From the NCBI RefSeq assembly GCF_900589395.1, contig NZ_UUIS01000096.1:124001-188000 (forward strand): DNA of 64,000 nucleotides. The letters run 5' to 3'. This document shows, piece by piece, positions 32,851 to 41,067 of this stretch. A model generated the notes under the pieces. That model searched no databases. It saw nothing but the letters and a program-made list of their open reading frames with translations, and was not told where the DNA came from. Source of the DNA: Pseudomonas viridiflava (GTDB lineage Bacteria > Pseudomonadota > Gammaproteobacteria > Pseudomonadales > Pseudomonadaceae). The translations under genes and the position numbers were made by a program. How positions within the stretch are numbered: the first letter of the stretch is position 1; each line of letters starts with the position of its first letter.

Positions 32851-33804
32851 CAGTTCCTGGCGGTACTGTGCCGGCGTCAGGCCGGTCCAGCGCTTGAACG
32901 CGCGACTGAAACTGTCGACATCGGCAAAGCCCAGCAGCCAGGCGACCTCGCTCAGCGAGGCGGTGGGGTCGCTGATGTGCAGCAGCGCCAGGTTTTCCCG
33001 GCACTGGTTGAGCAGCAGGTCATAGCGGCAGCCTTCATCGGCCAGGTGCCGGTGCAGGCTGCGCGGGGTCAGGTTCAGGGCCTGGGCAATGCTTTCGGCG
33101 CTGGGCTCGCCATCGGGCAGTTGGGCCTCGATGGCGCAGCGCACCCGTGGCTCCCAGATCAGGGGCTGGGCCTGTGGCGAAGGCTCGCCGGGGGCGGCTT
33201 CGTCCAGATGACTGTCAAAGTCGGCACAGGCAAAAGCCAGCATGTTGCGGGCGGCACAGAAAAACAGCGGCGCCCGGAACAGCTCCTGCCAGGGTTGCAG
33301 GTTGGCCGGGGCCGGCCGTTGCAGGTGCACTTCCAGCGGCGCATAGCCACGGCCCAGCCGGTTGCGGCAGGTGCGTACGTAAATGGCGGCAAAGGCATCG
33401 AACAGCTCCGGGACCGGCACCGGGTAGTCGCTGGGCGCGCCAAAGCTGAATTCATAGCGCTCGCCCACCTTATGCAAGGTCAGTTGCAAGGCATCGCGGG
33501 TCATGGGGTGATAGCCGACGATGCGCTCGAACACCTCGCGCAGCGAGCCGCTGGCCACCAGCGTGTAGCCCAGGGCATGAAAACTGGTAGGGCTGGCAAA
33601 GCGCGCCACCCGCAGGCCCAGCGCCGGCTCGCCACTGGCCTGCACCGCCAGTTGCCACAGGCGCAGCGTGGCCCCCGGTGTTGCATGGGGCTGGTGCGGG
33701 TCGAGTCCGGCGGCCTTGCACAGTTGCGCACTGTCCAGGTCCATGGCGTCGAGTTGCTTGCGCAAGGCGCGGGTCCATCGGGTGAGGCTGCCAGGTTCGG
33801 GCAT
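32842..33804 (-). CDS. AraC-family transcriptional regulator (OruR/ArgR-like N-domain)
   Basis: A 320-residue regulator. The N-terminal 180 residues match the arabinose-binding-like domain used by the OruR/QhpR group (ASPTSFHALGYTLVASGSLREVFERIVGYHP). The C-terminal 90 residues hold two helix-turn-helix motifs, ESIAQALNLTPRSLHRHLADEG and LSEVAWLLGFADVDSFSRAFKRWTGLTPAQYR. I chose ATG 33804 (MPEPGSLTRW) after AGGGAG; the open frame runs 50 codons further upstream without a good start. Target and inducer are not evident. The stop overlaps the convergent Crp/Fnr gene. Confidence 0.9.
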   Translation of the reverse strand: MPEPGSLTRWTRALRKQLDAMDLDSAQLCKAAGLDPHQPHATPGATLRLWQLAVQASGEPALGLRVARFASPTSFHALGYTLVASGSLREVFERIVGYHPMTRDALQLTLHKVGERYEFSFGAPSDYPVPVPELFDAFAAIYVRTCRNRLGRGYAPLEVHLQRPAPANLQPWQELFRAPLFFCAARNMLAFACADFDSHLDEAAPGEPSPQAQPLIWEPRVRCAIEAQLPDGEPSAESIAQALNLTPRSLHRHLADEGCRYDLLLNQCRENLALLHISDPTASLSEVAWLLGFADVDSFSRAFKRWTGLTPAQYRQELSG

Positions 33805-33954
33805 GGGGGCTACTCCCTGTCGACCAGAAAAAAGACCGGTGGCTGGCCGATCGCGACACAGGGCAGATCCGTTGCCTGGCGCCGTTATCAGAGCATGGAA
33901 GCGCAACGGGCAATTGCAAGCTTGCAGGCTCAATCCTTGATGGGCATCGTTCAC

Positions 33955-34071
33955 TGGCAGAATGAAAGCTTATGCAATACAGGAATTAACAAATATCTTC
34001 TTATTCCTTAACGGATATATCGCGCGTCCTTATACTCGCCGCATGGACTCAAGCCTTCAGGAGGCGACCCC
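33955..34071 (+). promoter_or_regulatory. A/T-rich promoter of the hydrolase-sfnR-like cluster
   Basis: The 117 bases before the hydrolase gene include an A/T-rich block, with ATATCTTCTTATTCCTTAAC then GGATATAT at about 33991-34020, in contrast to the GC-rich flanks. It resembles the A/T-rich CysB-controlled regions upstream of sulfate-starvation genes in this window (27180-27349, 36600-36660). Confidence 0.4.
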
Positions 34072-34653
34072 ATGCATAACGAATCGATCCGTTATCTGAT
34101 CGTGCCAGGCTGGCAAGGGTCGCCTGACGATCACTGGCAAACCCACTGGCAAAACAGCCTGCCAAACAGTGTCCGGGTGGAGCAGGCCGACTGGCTCAAG
34201 CCCCGTCTTGAAGACTGGGTGGGTGAGTTGCAGCGCACGATTGCCGCGCACAGCTCGCCAGTGATTCTGATTGCACACAGCCTGGGGTGTATCACTGTTG
34301 CGCATTGGGCACAACTGGCGCCGCTTGCGTCGTTGCGCCAGGTGCACGGCGCCTTGCTGGTCGCACCGGCCGATGTCGAACGTCCCAATTGCCCGCCGGC
34401 GCTGCGCAACTTTGCGCCGATCCCCACCCGCCTGTTGCCTTTTGCGACCCAGGTTGTCAGTTCCGACAACGATCCGGCCGTCAGCAGCCAGCGGGCGCTG
34501 GAGATGGCCCGTCACTGGGGCGCCGAAGCCGGCTTTCTGAGCCAGGCCGGGCATATCAACGTCAAGTCGGGCCACCAGCGCTGGGAGCAGGGCTTTGCCT
34601 ACCTGTACCGCTTGCAGAACCGTCTGGAGCAGCACTCGCGGCGTCGCGCCTGA
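34072..34653 (+). CDS. RBBP9/YdeN-family serine hydrolase
   Basis: A 193-residue alpha/beta hydrolase. It begins IRYLIVPGWQGSPDDHWQTHWQ, the oxyanion and substrate loop of the RBBP9/YdeN group; the nucleophile is Ser in LIAHSLGC (about residue 69), the acid is probably the D of VVSSDNDPAVS and the base is His in QAGHINVKSG. Start ATG 34072 follows CAGGAGG. A sigma-54-type activator gene follows 84 bases downstream, so it may belong to the sulfur-starvation cluster; the substrate is unknown. Confidence 0.88.
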   Translation: MHNESIRYLIVPGWQGSPDDHWQTHWQNSLPNSVRVEQADWLKPRLEDWVGELQRTIAAHSSPVILIAHSLGCITVAHWAQLAPLASLRQVHGALLVAPADVERPNCPPALRNFAPIPTRLLPFATQVVSSDNDPAVSSQRALEMARHWGAEAGFLSQAGHINVKSGHQRWEQGFAYLYRLQNRLEQHSRRRA

Positions 34654-34737
34654 GTGGCTTGCCTTTCAATCATCGGGCCGCAGGCTCGCCGCTTTTGTCA
34701 ACGCCAGCCCCTGCACAGGCCTGGCGGGAGTTTTTCC

Positions 34738-35568
34738 ATGAGTCTTTACGATCACGGCCAGCCTTTGCTGACCTTCCCCGAGGCCGATAAGAGCCCGCTG
34801 AGCATTCGCGCCAAGGCCTTGGTGTTCATCGACCCGCGTTCGCGCCAGCTGCGCCATGAGATGGAGCACCTGGCCGCCGGCACCTTGCCGATCCTGATTC
34901 GCGGCGAGACCGGCACCGGCAAGGAATTGCTGGCCCGGCACATCCATCGTGGCAGCGACCGTGGCGGCCTGTTTGTGTCGGTCAATTGCGGGGCGATCAG
35001 TCCCACTTACGCCGATGCCGAACTGTTCGGCTATGTCGCCGGCGCCCACAGTGGCTCGGCCAGCAGTCGCGCCGGCTGGTTCGGTTCGGCCAATGGCGGC
35101 ACCTTGTACCTGGATGAAATCGGCGACCTGCCGTTGCCGATCCAGATCAAGCTGCTGGCGGCGCTGGAAAACCATGAAGTCACCCGCGTGGGCGCGCAAC
35201 AGCCAAGCCCTGTGGACGTGCGCCTGGTGGCGGCCACCAGCATCGACCTGTCCAAGGCGGTGGCGGCCGGCAAGTTCCACGCGCGTCTGTATCACTACTT
35301 GAGCGAAGGCCGCCTCGACTTGCCGGCATTGCGCGAGCAACCGGGCAACATCCTGCCGCTGGCCGAATATTTCGTCGGCATCTACAGCCAGCGCCTGAGC
35401 CTGCCGGTGCAACTGATCAGCGATGCCGCGCAACAGCTGCTGCAGGCCCATGACTGGCCGGGTAATACCCGAGAGCTGGAAAACGTCATCCATTTTGCGT
35501 TGCTGGTCAGCCGTGGCGACGAGATCGTGGCCGATGACCTCAATCTGCCGACGCTCAAACGAGCCTGA
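34738..35568 (+). CDS. Short sigma-54-interaction AAA+ protein (SfnR-like, altered GAFTGA, no HTH)
   Basis: A 276-residue protein consisting almost only of a sigma-54 activator AAA+ domain. Walker A GETGTGKE (56-63), Walker B GTLYLDEIGDLP (121-132), sensor-I VRLVAATS and the C-terminal WPGNTRELENVI are intact. Two features are off: the sigma-54-contact loop reads GAHSGS (102-107) instead of GAFTGA, and the protein ends right after NLPTLKRA without the Fis-type helix-turn-helix. SfnR-type activators of dimethylsulfone and other organosulfur genes are the closest match by gene context (next to metQ-like and tauD-like genes). ATG 34738 follows GGGAG. It may act in trans, as a co-regulator, or be a decayed paralogue. 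Confidence 0.82.
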   Translation: MSLYDHGQPLLTFPEADKSPLSIRAKALVFIDPRSRQLRHEMEHLAAGTLPILIRGETGTGKELLARHIHRGSDRGGLFVSVNCGAISPTYADAELFGYVAGAHSGSASSRAGWFGSANGGTLYLDEIGDLPLPIQIKLLAALENHEVTRVGAQQPSPVDVRLVAATSIDLSKAVAAGKFHARLYHYLSEGRLDLPALREQPGNILPLAEYFVGIYSQRLSLPVQLISDAAQQLLQAHDWPGNTRELENVIHFALLVSRGDEIVADDLNLPTLKRA

Positions 35569-35675
35569 GCCGTTATGTACCGGGTATGTTCTCGGCCTGC
35601 AAAGCCGGGTAATGTCCGTTCCACGCCGCCGCGCGGTTCGCGGCGGCACTGCCGATATCCCAATAAGGAACCTGC

Positions 35676-36458
35676 ATGAAAAAGACGTTGTTGATGGCTG
35701 CCCTGGCGGCTGCATTCTCGGTGGGCCTGGCCCAGGCGGGTGAAAAGCTGGTGGTTGGCGCCACCCCGGTGCCGCATCAGGAAATCCTCGAGCTGATCAA
35801 GCCGACCCTGGCCAAGGAAGGCGTGGACCTGGAAATCAAGGTCTTCACCGACTACGTGCAGCCCAACGTGCAACTGGCCGAAAAACGCCTGGACGCCAAC
35901 TTCTTCCAGACCAAGCCTTACCTGGAAGGCTTCAACAAGGGCAAGGGCACCACCCTGACCACCGGTGTCGGCGTGCATGTCGAACCGTTCGGCGGCTACT
36001 CGAAGAAGCACAAGAGCCTGGCCGACCTGCCTGATGGCGCCACCGTGGCCATCCCCAACGAAGGCAGCAATGCCGGTCGTGCGCTGTTGCTGTTGCAAAA
36101 GGGTGGCCTGATCACCCTGAAAGACCCGACCAATGCGCTGTCCACCCCCAAGGACATCGCCACCAACCCGAAAAACCTCAAGTTCCGCGAGCTGGAATCG
36201 GCCGTGCTGCCACGTGTACTGGATCAGGTCGACCTGGACATGATCAACACCAACTATGCGCTGGAAGCCAAGCTGAGCCCGAAGAAGGACGCCCTGATCA
36301 TCGAAGGCGCCGACTCGCCGTACGTGAACTACCTGGTGACCCGCGCCGACAACGCCAACAGCGACGCGATCCAGAAACTGTCCAAGGCGCTGACCAGCCA
36401 GGAAGTGAAGGACTTCATCAACAAGAAATATGACGGTGCGGTGATTCCAGCGTTCTGA
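35676..36458 (+). CDS. MetQ/NlpA-family periplasmic binding protein
   Basis: A 260-residue binding protein of the methionine (MetQ/NlpA) family. Signal peptide 1-21 (MKKTLLMAALAAAFSVGLAQA) has no lipobox cysteine, so it is soluble rather than a lipoprotein. Landmarks: VGATPVPHQEILELIKP, VFTDYVQPNVQLAEKRLDANFFQTKPYL, VAIPNEGSNAGRALLLLQ and NTNYALEAKL. Start ATG 35676 follows AAGGAA. No MetN/MetI partner is adjacent; it stands between the SfnR-like gene and the TauD-type gene and may bind an organosulfur compound or serve a distant permease. The 107 bases before it probably contain its own promoter. Confidence 0.9.
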   Translation: MKKTLLMAALAAAFSVGLAQAGEKLVVGATPVPHQEILELIKPTLAKEGVDLEIKVFTDYVQPNVQLAEKRLDANFFQTKPYLEGFNKGKGTTLTTGVGVHVEPFGGYSKKHKSLADLPDGATVAIPNEGSNAGRALLLLQKGGLITLKDPTNALSTPKDIATNPKNLKFRELESAVLPRVLDQVDLDMINTNYALEAKLSPKKDALIIEGADSPYVNYLVTRADNANSDAIQKLSKALTSQEVKDFINKKYDGAVIPAF

Positions 36459-36485
36459 TCGACCTGAAACACGCCCCTGCCTGCC

Positions 36486-36597
36486 TGTAGGAGCGGCTTT
36501 AGCCGCGAATGCCGCGAATTGGGCGGTGCATGTATTCCCGACTGAAGTCGGTCCTACGGTGCCCGGCAAAACCGTAGGAGCGGCTTCAGCCGCGAAA
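36486..36597. repeat. REP cluster of three palindromes
   Basis: TGTAGGAGCGGCTTTAGCCGC, then the reversed CCGACTGAAGTCGGTCCTAC, then CCGTAGGAGCGGCTTCAGCC(GCGAA) lie between the MetQ-like and dioxygenase genes. They probably end the upstream transcript. Confidence 0.85.
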
Positions 36598-36599
36598 AT

Positions 36600-36699
36600 C
36601 CATCGCTATATCGATATTCAATATCGGTATTTAAAATCTATTTCTTATAGCTATAGAGTTACTTCCATTCAGCTTTTGCTTCCAGCAAATGGAGTACTC
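36600..36699 (+). promoter_or_regulatory. A/T-rich dyad promoter of the dioxygenase-ABC operon
   Basis: Between the REPs and the dioxygenase start lie three palindromes: ATATCGATAT (36608-36617), CGATATT-C-AATATCG (36612-36626) and TATAGCTATA (36646-36655), in very A/T-rich DNA. Such a region suits CysB or another sulfur-starvation activator; the identity of the protein is inference. Confidence 0.5.
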
Positions 36700-37584
36700 A
36701 TGCCAGCAGCCTCCCTCGTTTCATCCGCCGCTCAGGCGTTTGATGTCCGGCCGTTCACCGACAAGGTCGGCGCCGAGATTGTCGGTCTGGACCTGTCCAG
36801 GCCCCTCGACGACGCCGATTTCGCCCGCGTGCACCAGGCGCATCTGGACCACCACGTCGTGGTCTTCCGCGAGCAGCGCATTACCCCCCAACAGCAGATC
36901 GATTTCAGCCGCCGGTTTGGCGTGTTGCAAATTCATGTGCTCAAGCAGTTTCTGCTCGCCAATCATCCCGAAATCCTGATCGTGTCCAATATCATCGAAG
37001 ACGGCCAGCCCATCGGCCTGGGCGATGCCGGCAAGTTCTGGCATTCGGACCTGTCCTACAAGGAATTGCCCAGTCTGGGTTCGATGCTCTACGCCCAGGA
37101 ACTGCCCAGCGAAGGCGGCGACACGTTGTTCGCCGACATGCACCGGGCCTGGGACACCTTGCCGGCGCACCTGCGCCAAGCGGTCGAAGGCCGCTCGGCG
37201 GTGCACAGCTACACGGCGCGCTACCGCGACGGCCATAACGCCGTCAACTGGCGTCCGACCCTGACCCCCGAGCAACTTGCGCAGGTGATCGAAGTGGTGC
37301 ACCCGGTGGTACGCACCCACCCCGAGACCGGGCGCAAGGCGCTGTTCGTCAATGAGAACTTCACCACGCACATCGTCGGTTTGCCGGAAGACGAAAGCCG
37401 CCAGATCCTCAATGAGATCAATGCCCACAGCGTGGGCAACAACAGCGTCTACCGCCACCGCTGGCAGGACGGCGACATGGTGTTCTGGGACAACCGCTCG
37501 CTGATGCACCTGGCCGCTGGCTGCCCGCCCGAGCTGCGCCGTCGCCTGCACCGCACCACCATTCAAGGCGATGCGCCCTTTTGA
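36700..37584 (+). CDS. TauD/TfdA-family Fe(II)/2-oxoglutarate dioxygenase
   Basis: A 294-residue oxygenase of the TauD/TfdA family, which hydroxylates carbon next to sulfonate, sulfate ester or ether groups. The iron ligands are the HxD in FWHSDLSYKELPS and the distal His in WDNRSLMHLAAG; 2-oxoglutarate is held by arginine in RRRLHRTTIQG. SEGGDTLFADM is the family block after the HxD. Start ATG 36700 follows GGAG. The next three genes encode a taurine/sulfonate-type ABC importer, so the substrate is probably an imported organosulfur compound used under sulfate limitation. The sequence does not resemble my recollection of AtsK or TauD closely enough to name it. Confidence 0.88.
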   Translation: MPAASLVSSAAQAFDVRPFTDKVGAEIVGLDLSRPLDDADFARVHQAHLDHHVVVFREQRITPQQQIDFSRRFGVLQIHVLKQFLLANHPEILIVSNIIEDGQPIGLGDAGKFWHSDLSYKELPSLGSMLYAQELPSEGGDTLFADMHRAWDTLPAHLRQAVEGRSAVHSYTARYRDGHNAVNWRPTLTPEQLAQVIEVVHPVVRTHPETGRKALFVNENFTTHIVGLPEDESRQILNEINAHSVGNNSVYRHRWQDGDMVFWDNRSLMHLAAGCPPELRRRLHRTTIQGDAPF

Positions 37585-37599
37585 TCCAGGAGTTGTGCC

Positions 37600-38481
37600 A
37601 TGAATGCTGTCGCGCAAGGCCACACGGCCAGCCAGCCACACCCGACGCCACCGGCGCAGCCGGCCACCGAAGCCCTGTTGCAGGTGCACAACGTCAGCCT
37701 TGAATACCGCACCCCGGAACGGGTGGTGCGCGCCACCCACCAGGTGAGCTTCGAGGTCGACCCCTCGGACCGCTTCGTGCTGCTCGGCCCTTCCGGCTGC
37801 GGCAAGTCCACGCTGCTCAAGGCAGTGGCCGGGTTCATCCGGCCCAGCGAAGGACAGATCCGCCTGGCAGGCGCCCAAGTGACCGAGCCGGGCCCGGACC
37901 GCATCGTGGTATTCCAGGAGTTCGACCAGTTGCCGCCGTGGAAGACCGTGATCGAGAACGTCATGTTCCCGCTATTGGCTTCGCGCACCCTCAAGCGTCC
38001 CGAAGCGCTGGAACGCGCCCGCTACTACCTGGACAAGGTCGGCCTCAGCGGCTTTGCCGACGCCTACCCGCACACCTTGTCGGGCGGCATGAAAGCCCGC
38101 GTGGCAATTGCCCGGGCGCTGGCCATGCAGCCCAAGATCCTGCTGATGGACGAGCCGTTCGCGGCCCTCGACGCCCTGACCCGACGCAAGATGCAGGAAG
38201 AGCTGCTGGAGCTGTGGCAAGAAGTGCGTTTTACCTTGCTGTTCGTCACCCACTCCATCGAGGAGGCGCTGGTGGTCGGCAACCGCATCCTGCTGCTGTC
38301 GCCGCATCCGGGCCGGGTGCGCGCCGAGATCAACAGCCATCAATACGACCTGCACAGCCTGGGCGGCGTCGGCTTTCAGCACACCGCGCAGCGCATCCAT
38401 CGGCTGTTGTTCGACGAGCCCGGCAGTGGCGAGCAGGCCGAGCGCGAGTTGGACTTTCAGGACATACGCATCGCGTATTGA
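37600..38481 (+). CDS. ABC transporter ATPase (TauB/SsuB-type)
   Basis: A 293-residue ATPase with a proline-rich N-terminal extension of about 25 residues. Walker A GPSGCGKSTLLKAVAGF (65-81), Q-loop VVFQEFDQLPPWKTVIENV, signature LSGGMKARVAIARALAMQP, Walker B ILLMDEPFAALD and switch His in VTHSIEEALVVGNRILLL are those of the nitrate/sulfonate/taurine subfamily. It starts 15 bases after the dioxygenase stop. With the following permease and binding protein it forms one importer. The last 40 residues (QIHRLLFDE...) are an extension I do not recognise. Confidence 0.92.
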   Translation: MNAVAQGHTASQPHPTPPAQPATEALLQVHNVSLEYRTPERVVRATHQVSFEVDPSDRFVLLGPSGCGKSTLLKAVAGFIRPSEGQIRLAGAQVTEPGPDRIVVFQEFDQLPPWKTVIENVMFPLLASRTLKRPEALERARYYLDKVGLSGFADAYPHTLSGGMKARVAIARALAMQPKILLMDEPFAALDALTRRKMQEELLELWQEVRFTLLFVTHSIEEALVVGNRILLLSPHPGRVRAEINSHQYDLHSLGGVGFQHTAQRIHRLLFDEPGSGEQAERELDFQDIRIAY

Positions 38482-38528
38482 GCATTCACCGGCCGGCCCG
38501 CCCCGGGCCGCCTGCAGAGATTCGAACC

Positions 38529-39395
38529 ATGAGCCTTTCTCCTTCGCGGCGTGAAGAGTATGAAGTCACGCTGCAACCTTTTACCCAGCACGAACTGGCC
38601 CGCGACCTGCCGCTGGCCCAACGCATCTGGCAACAGGGCTGGGTGCGCAAGACGGTAATCATGATCGCGCTGGCCGTGATCTGGGAAATCGTCGCGCGTA
38701 TCCAGGACAACGACCTGCTGCTGCCGAGCTTCGTGCAGACGGCTGCGGCGTTCTACGACGGCCTGCTCAGCGGCGAGTTGCTGGGCAAGGTGTGGATTTC
38801 CCTCACCGTGCTGATCCAGGGCTACGTGATCGGCATCGTCCTGGCATTCGGTCTGACCACGCTGGCGGTGTCGACCCAACTGGGCCGCGATCTGCTTGGT
38901 ACCCTGACGGCCATGTTCAACCCGCTGCCGGCCATTGCCCTGCTGCCGCTGGCCTTGCTGTGGTTCGGCCTGGGCCAGAACAGCCTGATTTTCGTGCTGG
39001 TGCACTCGGTGCTGTGGGCCCTGGCGTTGAACACCTACGCCGGGTTTCTGGGCGTCTCGGAAACCCAGCGCATGGCCGGGCGAAACTATGGCCTCAAGGG
39101 CCTGCGCTTTGTCTGGCACATCCTGATCCCGGCCGCGCTGCCGTCGATCCTGGCGGGCCTGAAGATCGGCTGGGCCTTTGCCTGGCGCACCCTGATCGCC
39201 GCCGAGCTGGTGTTCGGCGCCTCGTCGGGCAAGGGCGGGCTGGGCTGGTACATCTTCCAGAACCGCAACGAGCTGTACACCGACAAGGTGTTTGCCGGGC
39301 TGGCTGCGGTCATCCTGATCGGCCTGCTGGTGGAAAACCTGCTGTTCGCCAATATCGAACGCCTGACCGTCAAGCGCTGGGGCATGCAGCGTTAA
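38529..39395 (+). CDS. ABC transporter permease (TauC/SsuC-type)
   Basis: A 288-residue inner-membrane permease with six segments. A soluble N-terminus of about 40 residues is followed by membrane helices; the EAA-type coupling loop is AGRNYGLKGLRFVWHILIPAALPSILAGLKIG, and AELVFGASSGKGGLGWYIFQNR is the conserved end of the nitrate/sulfonate/taurine group. Start ATG 38529 lies 47 bases after the ATPase stop. It works with the ATPase and binding protein on either side. Confidence 0.92.
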   Translation: MSLSPSRREEYEVTLQPFTQHELARDLPLAQRIWQQGWVRKTVIMIALAVIWEIVARIQDNDLLLPSFVQTAAAFYDGLLSGELLGKVWISLTVLIQGYVIGIVLAFGLTTLAVSTQLGRDLLGTLTAMFNPLPAIALLPLALLWFGLGQNSLIFVLVHSVLWALALNTYAGFLGVSETQRMAGRNYGLKGLRFVWHILIPAALPSILAGLKIGWAFAWRTLIAAELVFGASSGKGGLGWYIFQNRNELYTDKVFAGLAAVILIGLLVENLLFANIERLTVKRWGMQR

Positions 39396-39434
39396 GCGTT
39401 TTTTGATCCTGACCTCCTTTTTGAGAGCATTCCC

Positions 39435-40451
39435 ATGAGCCTTTCTTTCAAGCACCCGGCGCTCACCGCGCTGGCGGCCACCTTCGCGCTGGGCAGCCTG
39501 TTCAGCGGCGCCGCATACGCCGAAGGCAAGATCAGCATCGCCCAGCAGTTCGGCATCGGTTACCTGATCCTGGACGTGGTGCGCGACCAGAAACTGATCG
39601 AAAAACATGGCCAGCAGCAAGGCCTGGCCATCGAGGTCAACTGGAACAGCGTCTCCGGCGCCACGGCCATGAACGAGGCACTGTTGGCCGGCGCCCTGGA
39701 CGTGGTTTCGGCCGGCGTGCCGCCGATGCTCACCGTCTGGGACCGCACCAAGGGCAAGCAGAACGTCAAGGCCATCGCCGCGTTGGGCTCGATGCCCAAC
39801 TACCTGCTGACCAACAATCCCCAGGTCAAGACCCTCAAGGATTTCACCGACAAGGACCGCATCGCCGTACCGGCGGCCGGCGTGGGCTTCCAGTCGCGCA
39901 CCTTGCAGATCGAGACCGCCAAACAGTTCGGGAATGACCAGTTCAAGAAATTCGACACGATTTCTGTCAGCCTGGCCCACCCGGACGCCACCGCCGCGCT
40001 GCTGGCCGGCGGCTCGGAAATCAACTCGCACTTTTCCAGCCCGCCGTTCCAGTACCAGGCACTGGAGAACCCCAATGTGCACAAGGTGCTCAGCTCCTAC
40101 GACGTGCTGGGCGGGCAGGCCACGTTCAACGTGCTCTACACCACGCAGAAATTCCACGACGACAACCCCAAGACCTACAAGGCGTTCTACGACGCCCTGG
40201 CCGAGGCCGAGCAGATCATCAAGGCCGACAAACCGGCCGCCGCACAGACCTACCTTCGCGTCGAGCAGTCAAAACTGCCACTGACGCTGGTCGAGAAAAT
40301 CGTCGCCGACCCGGAAATCGACTTCACCGTCACCCCGCAACGCACCTTCATCTATGCCGAGAAACTGCATGAACTGGGCGTACTGAAAAACAAGGCGGCG
40401 AGCTGGAAGGATTACTTCTTCGAAGAGGCGCACGGCACGCCGGGGAGTTGA
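39435..40451 (+). CDS. ABC transporter substrate-binding protein (sulfonate/taurine-type)
   Basis: A 338-residue periplasmic protein of the SsuA/THI5-like fold. Signal peptide residues 1-29 (..AATFALGSLFSGAAYA). It begins ISIAQQFGIGYLILDVV, contains the hinge block MNEALLAGALDVVSAGVPPMLTVWD and IAVPAAGVGFQSRTLQIETAKQFG. Relatives bind sulfonates, taurine or sulfate esters; residues do not decide among them. Start ATG 39435, after an A/T-rich gap of 39 bases. It is the last gene of the dioxygenase-ABC operon. Confidence 0.9.
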   Translation: MSLSFKHPALTALAATFALGSLFSGAAYAEGKISIAQQFGIGYLILDVVRDQKLIEKHGQQQGLAIEVNWNSVSGATAMNEALLAGALDVVSAGVPPMLTVWDRTKGKQNVKAIAALGSMPNYLLTNNPQVKTLKDFTDKDRIAVPAAGVGFQSRTLQIETAKQFGNDQFKKFDTISVSLAHPDATAALLAGGSEINSHFSSPPFQYQALENPNVHKVLSSYDVLGGQATFNVLYTTQKFHDDNPKTYKAFYDALAEAEQIIKADKPAAAQTYLRVEQSKLPLTLVEKIVADPEIDFTVTPQRTFIYAEKLHELGVLKNKAASWKDYFFEEAHGTPGS

Positions 40452-40512
40452 ACAGGGCTGAAACAGCCCGATCGTCGGATCGCTGCCCGCAACAAGCCCC
40501 CTCCCACCGAAT

Positions 40513-41067
40513 TGGCGGCCAGCCTCCGATCTGACAGACACAGCCGAACCTGTGGGAGGCGGCTCTGCCGGCGATGGCGGTGGCACGGCCATGCACCTGT
40601 TGCGCCTGGCGCAGACAGCTTACACCGGCCGGTGCCAAGCAAAACCTCACAGTTCTGTCAGTGTTACGCAGCCCGCCCGCGGTTCAGGCTGAGCGCACCT
40701 TTGCCCAGTGCCTGGCCGGGGCCTGTCCATGAAAACGCGTGTTCAGCGTCCTCAACAAAGCCGTACCGCCCTGTGCGCCACCGACCGCCAGGGCAGCCTG
40801 CTGGCGCACTTGCAGCCCGGGCGGCTCGATCGGTTCGCCTATACCCCCTTTGGCCATCGCCCGCCGGCCACAGGCATCGGCTTCAACGGCGAACGACCCG
40901 ACCCGCAGACCGGCCATTACTTGCTGGGCAACGGCTACCGCGCCTACAACCCGGTGTTGATGCGCTTCAACAGCCCGGACAGTCTGAGTCCGTTTGGTGA
41001 GGGTGGGATCAATGCGTACGCCTATTGCGCGGGTGATCTGCTTAATCGTCATGACAGCACAGGACAC
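40513..41067 (+). repeat. Rhs cassette, direct repeat copy 1 (upstream region plus Rhs core)
   Basis: About 555 bases that are repeated at 41580-42132. The match starts about 215 bases before the ATG (CGGCCAGCCTC..CCTGTGGGAGGCGGCTCTGC) and ends at codon 113 of the Rhs core (TGH). The upstream part includes a REP-like palindrome and a GCGATGGCGGTGGC block. Coding parts are about 85 percent identical by eye. Confidence 0.85.

Noticed and set aside
34738..35568. Full-length, functional SfnR
   Set aside because: The GAFTGA loop is altered and the HTH is missing, so I call it only SfnR-like and give no symbol.
36526..36699. N-terminal extension of the TauD-type dioxygenase (frame from 36526)
   Set aside because: The extension translates REP repeats and the A/T-rich promoter; ATG 36700 has GGAG and gives the family's usual length.
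36700..37584. AtsK or TauD proper
   Set aside because: The iron and 2-oxoglutarate residues fit the family, but the intervening sequence does not match what I recall of AtsK or TauD well enough to assign a substrate.
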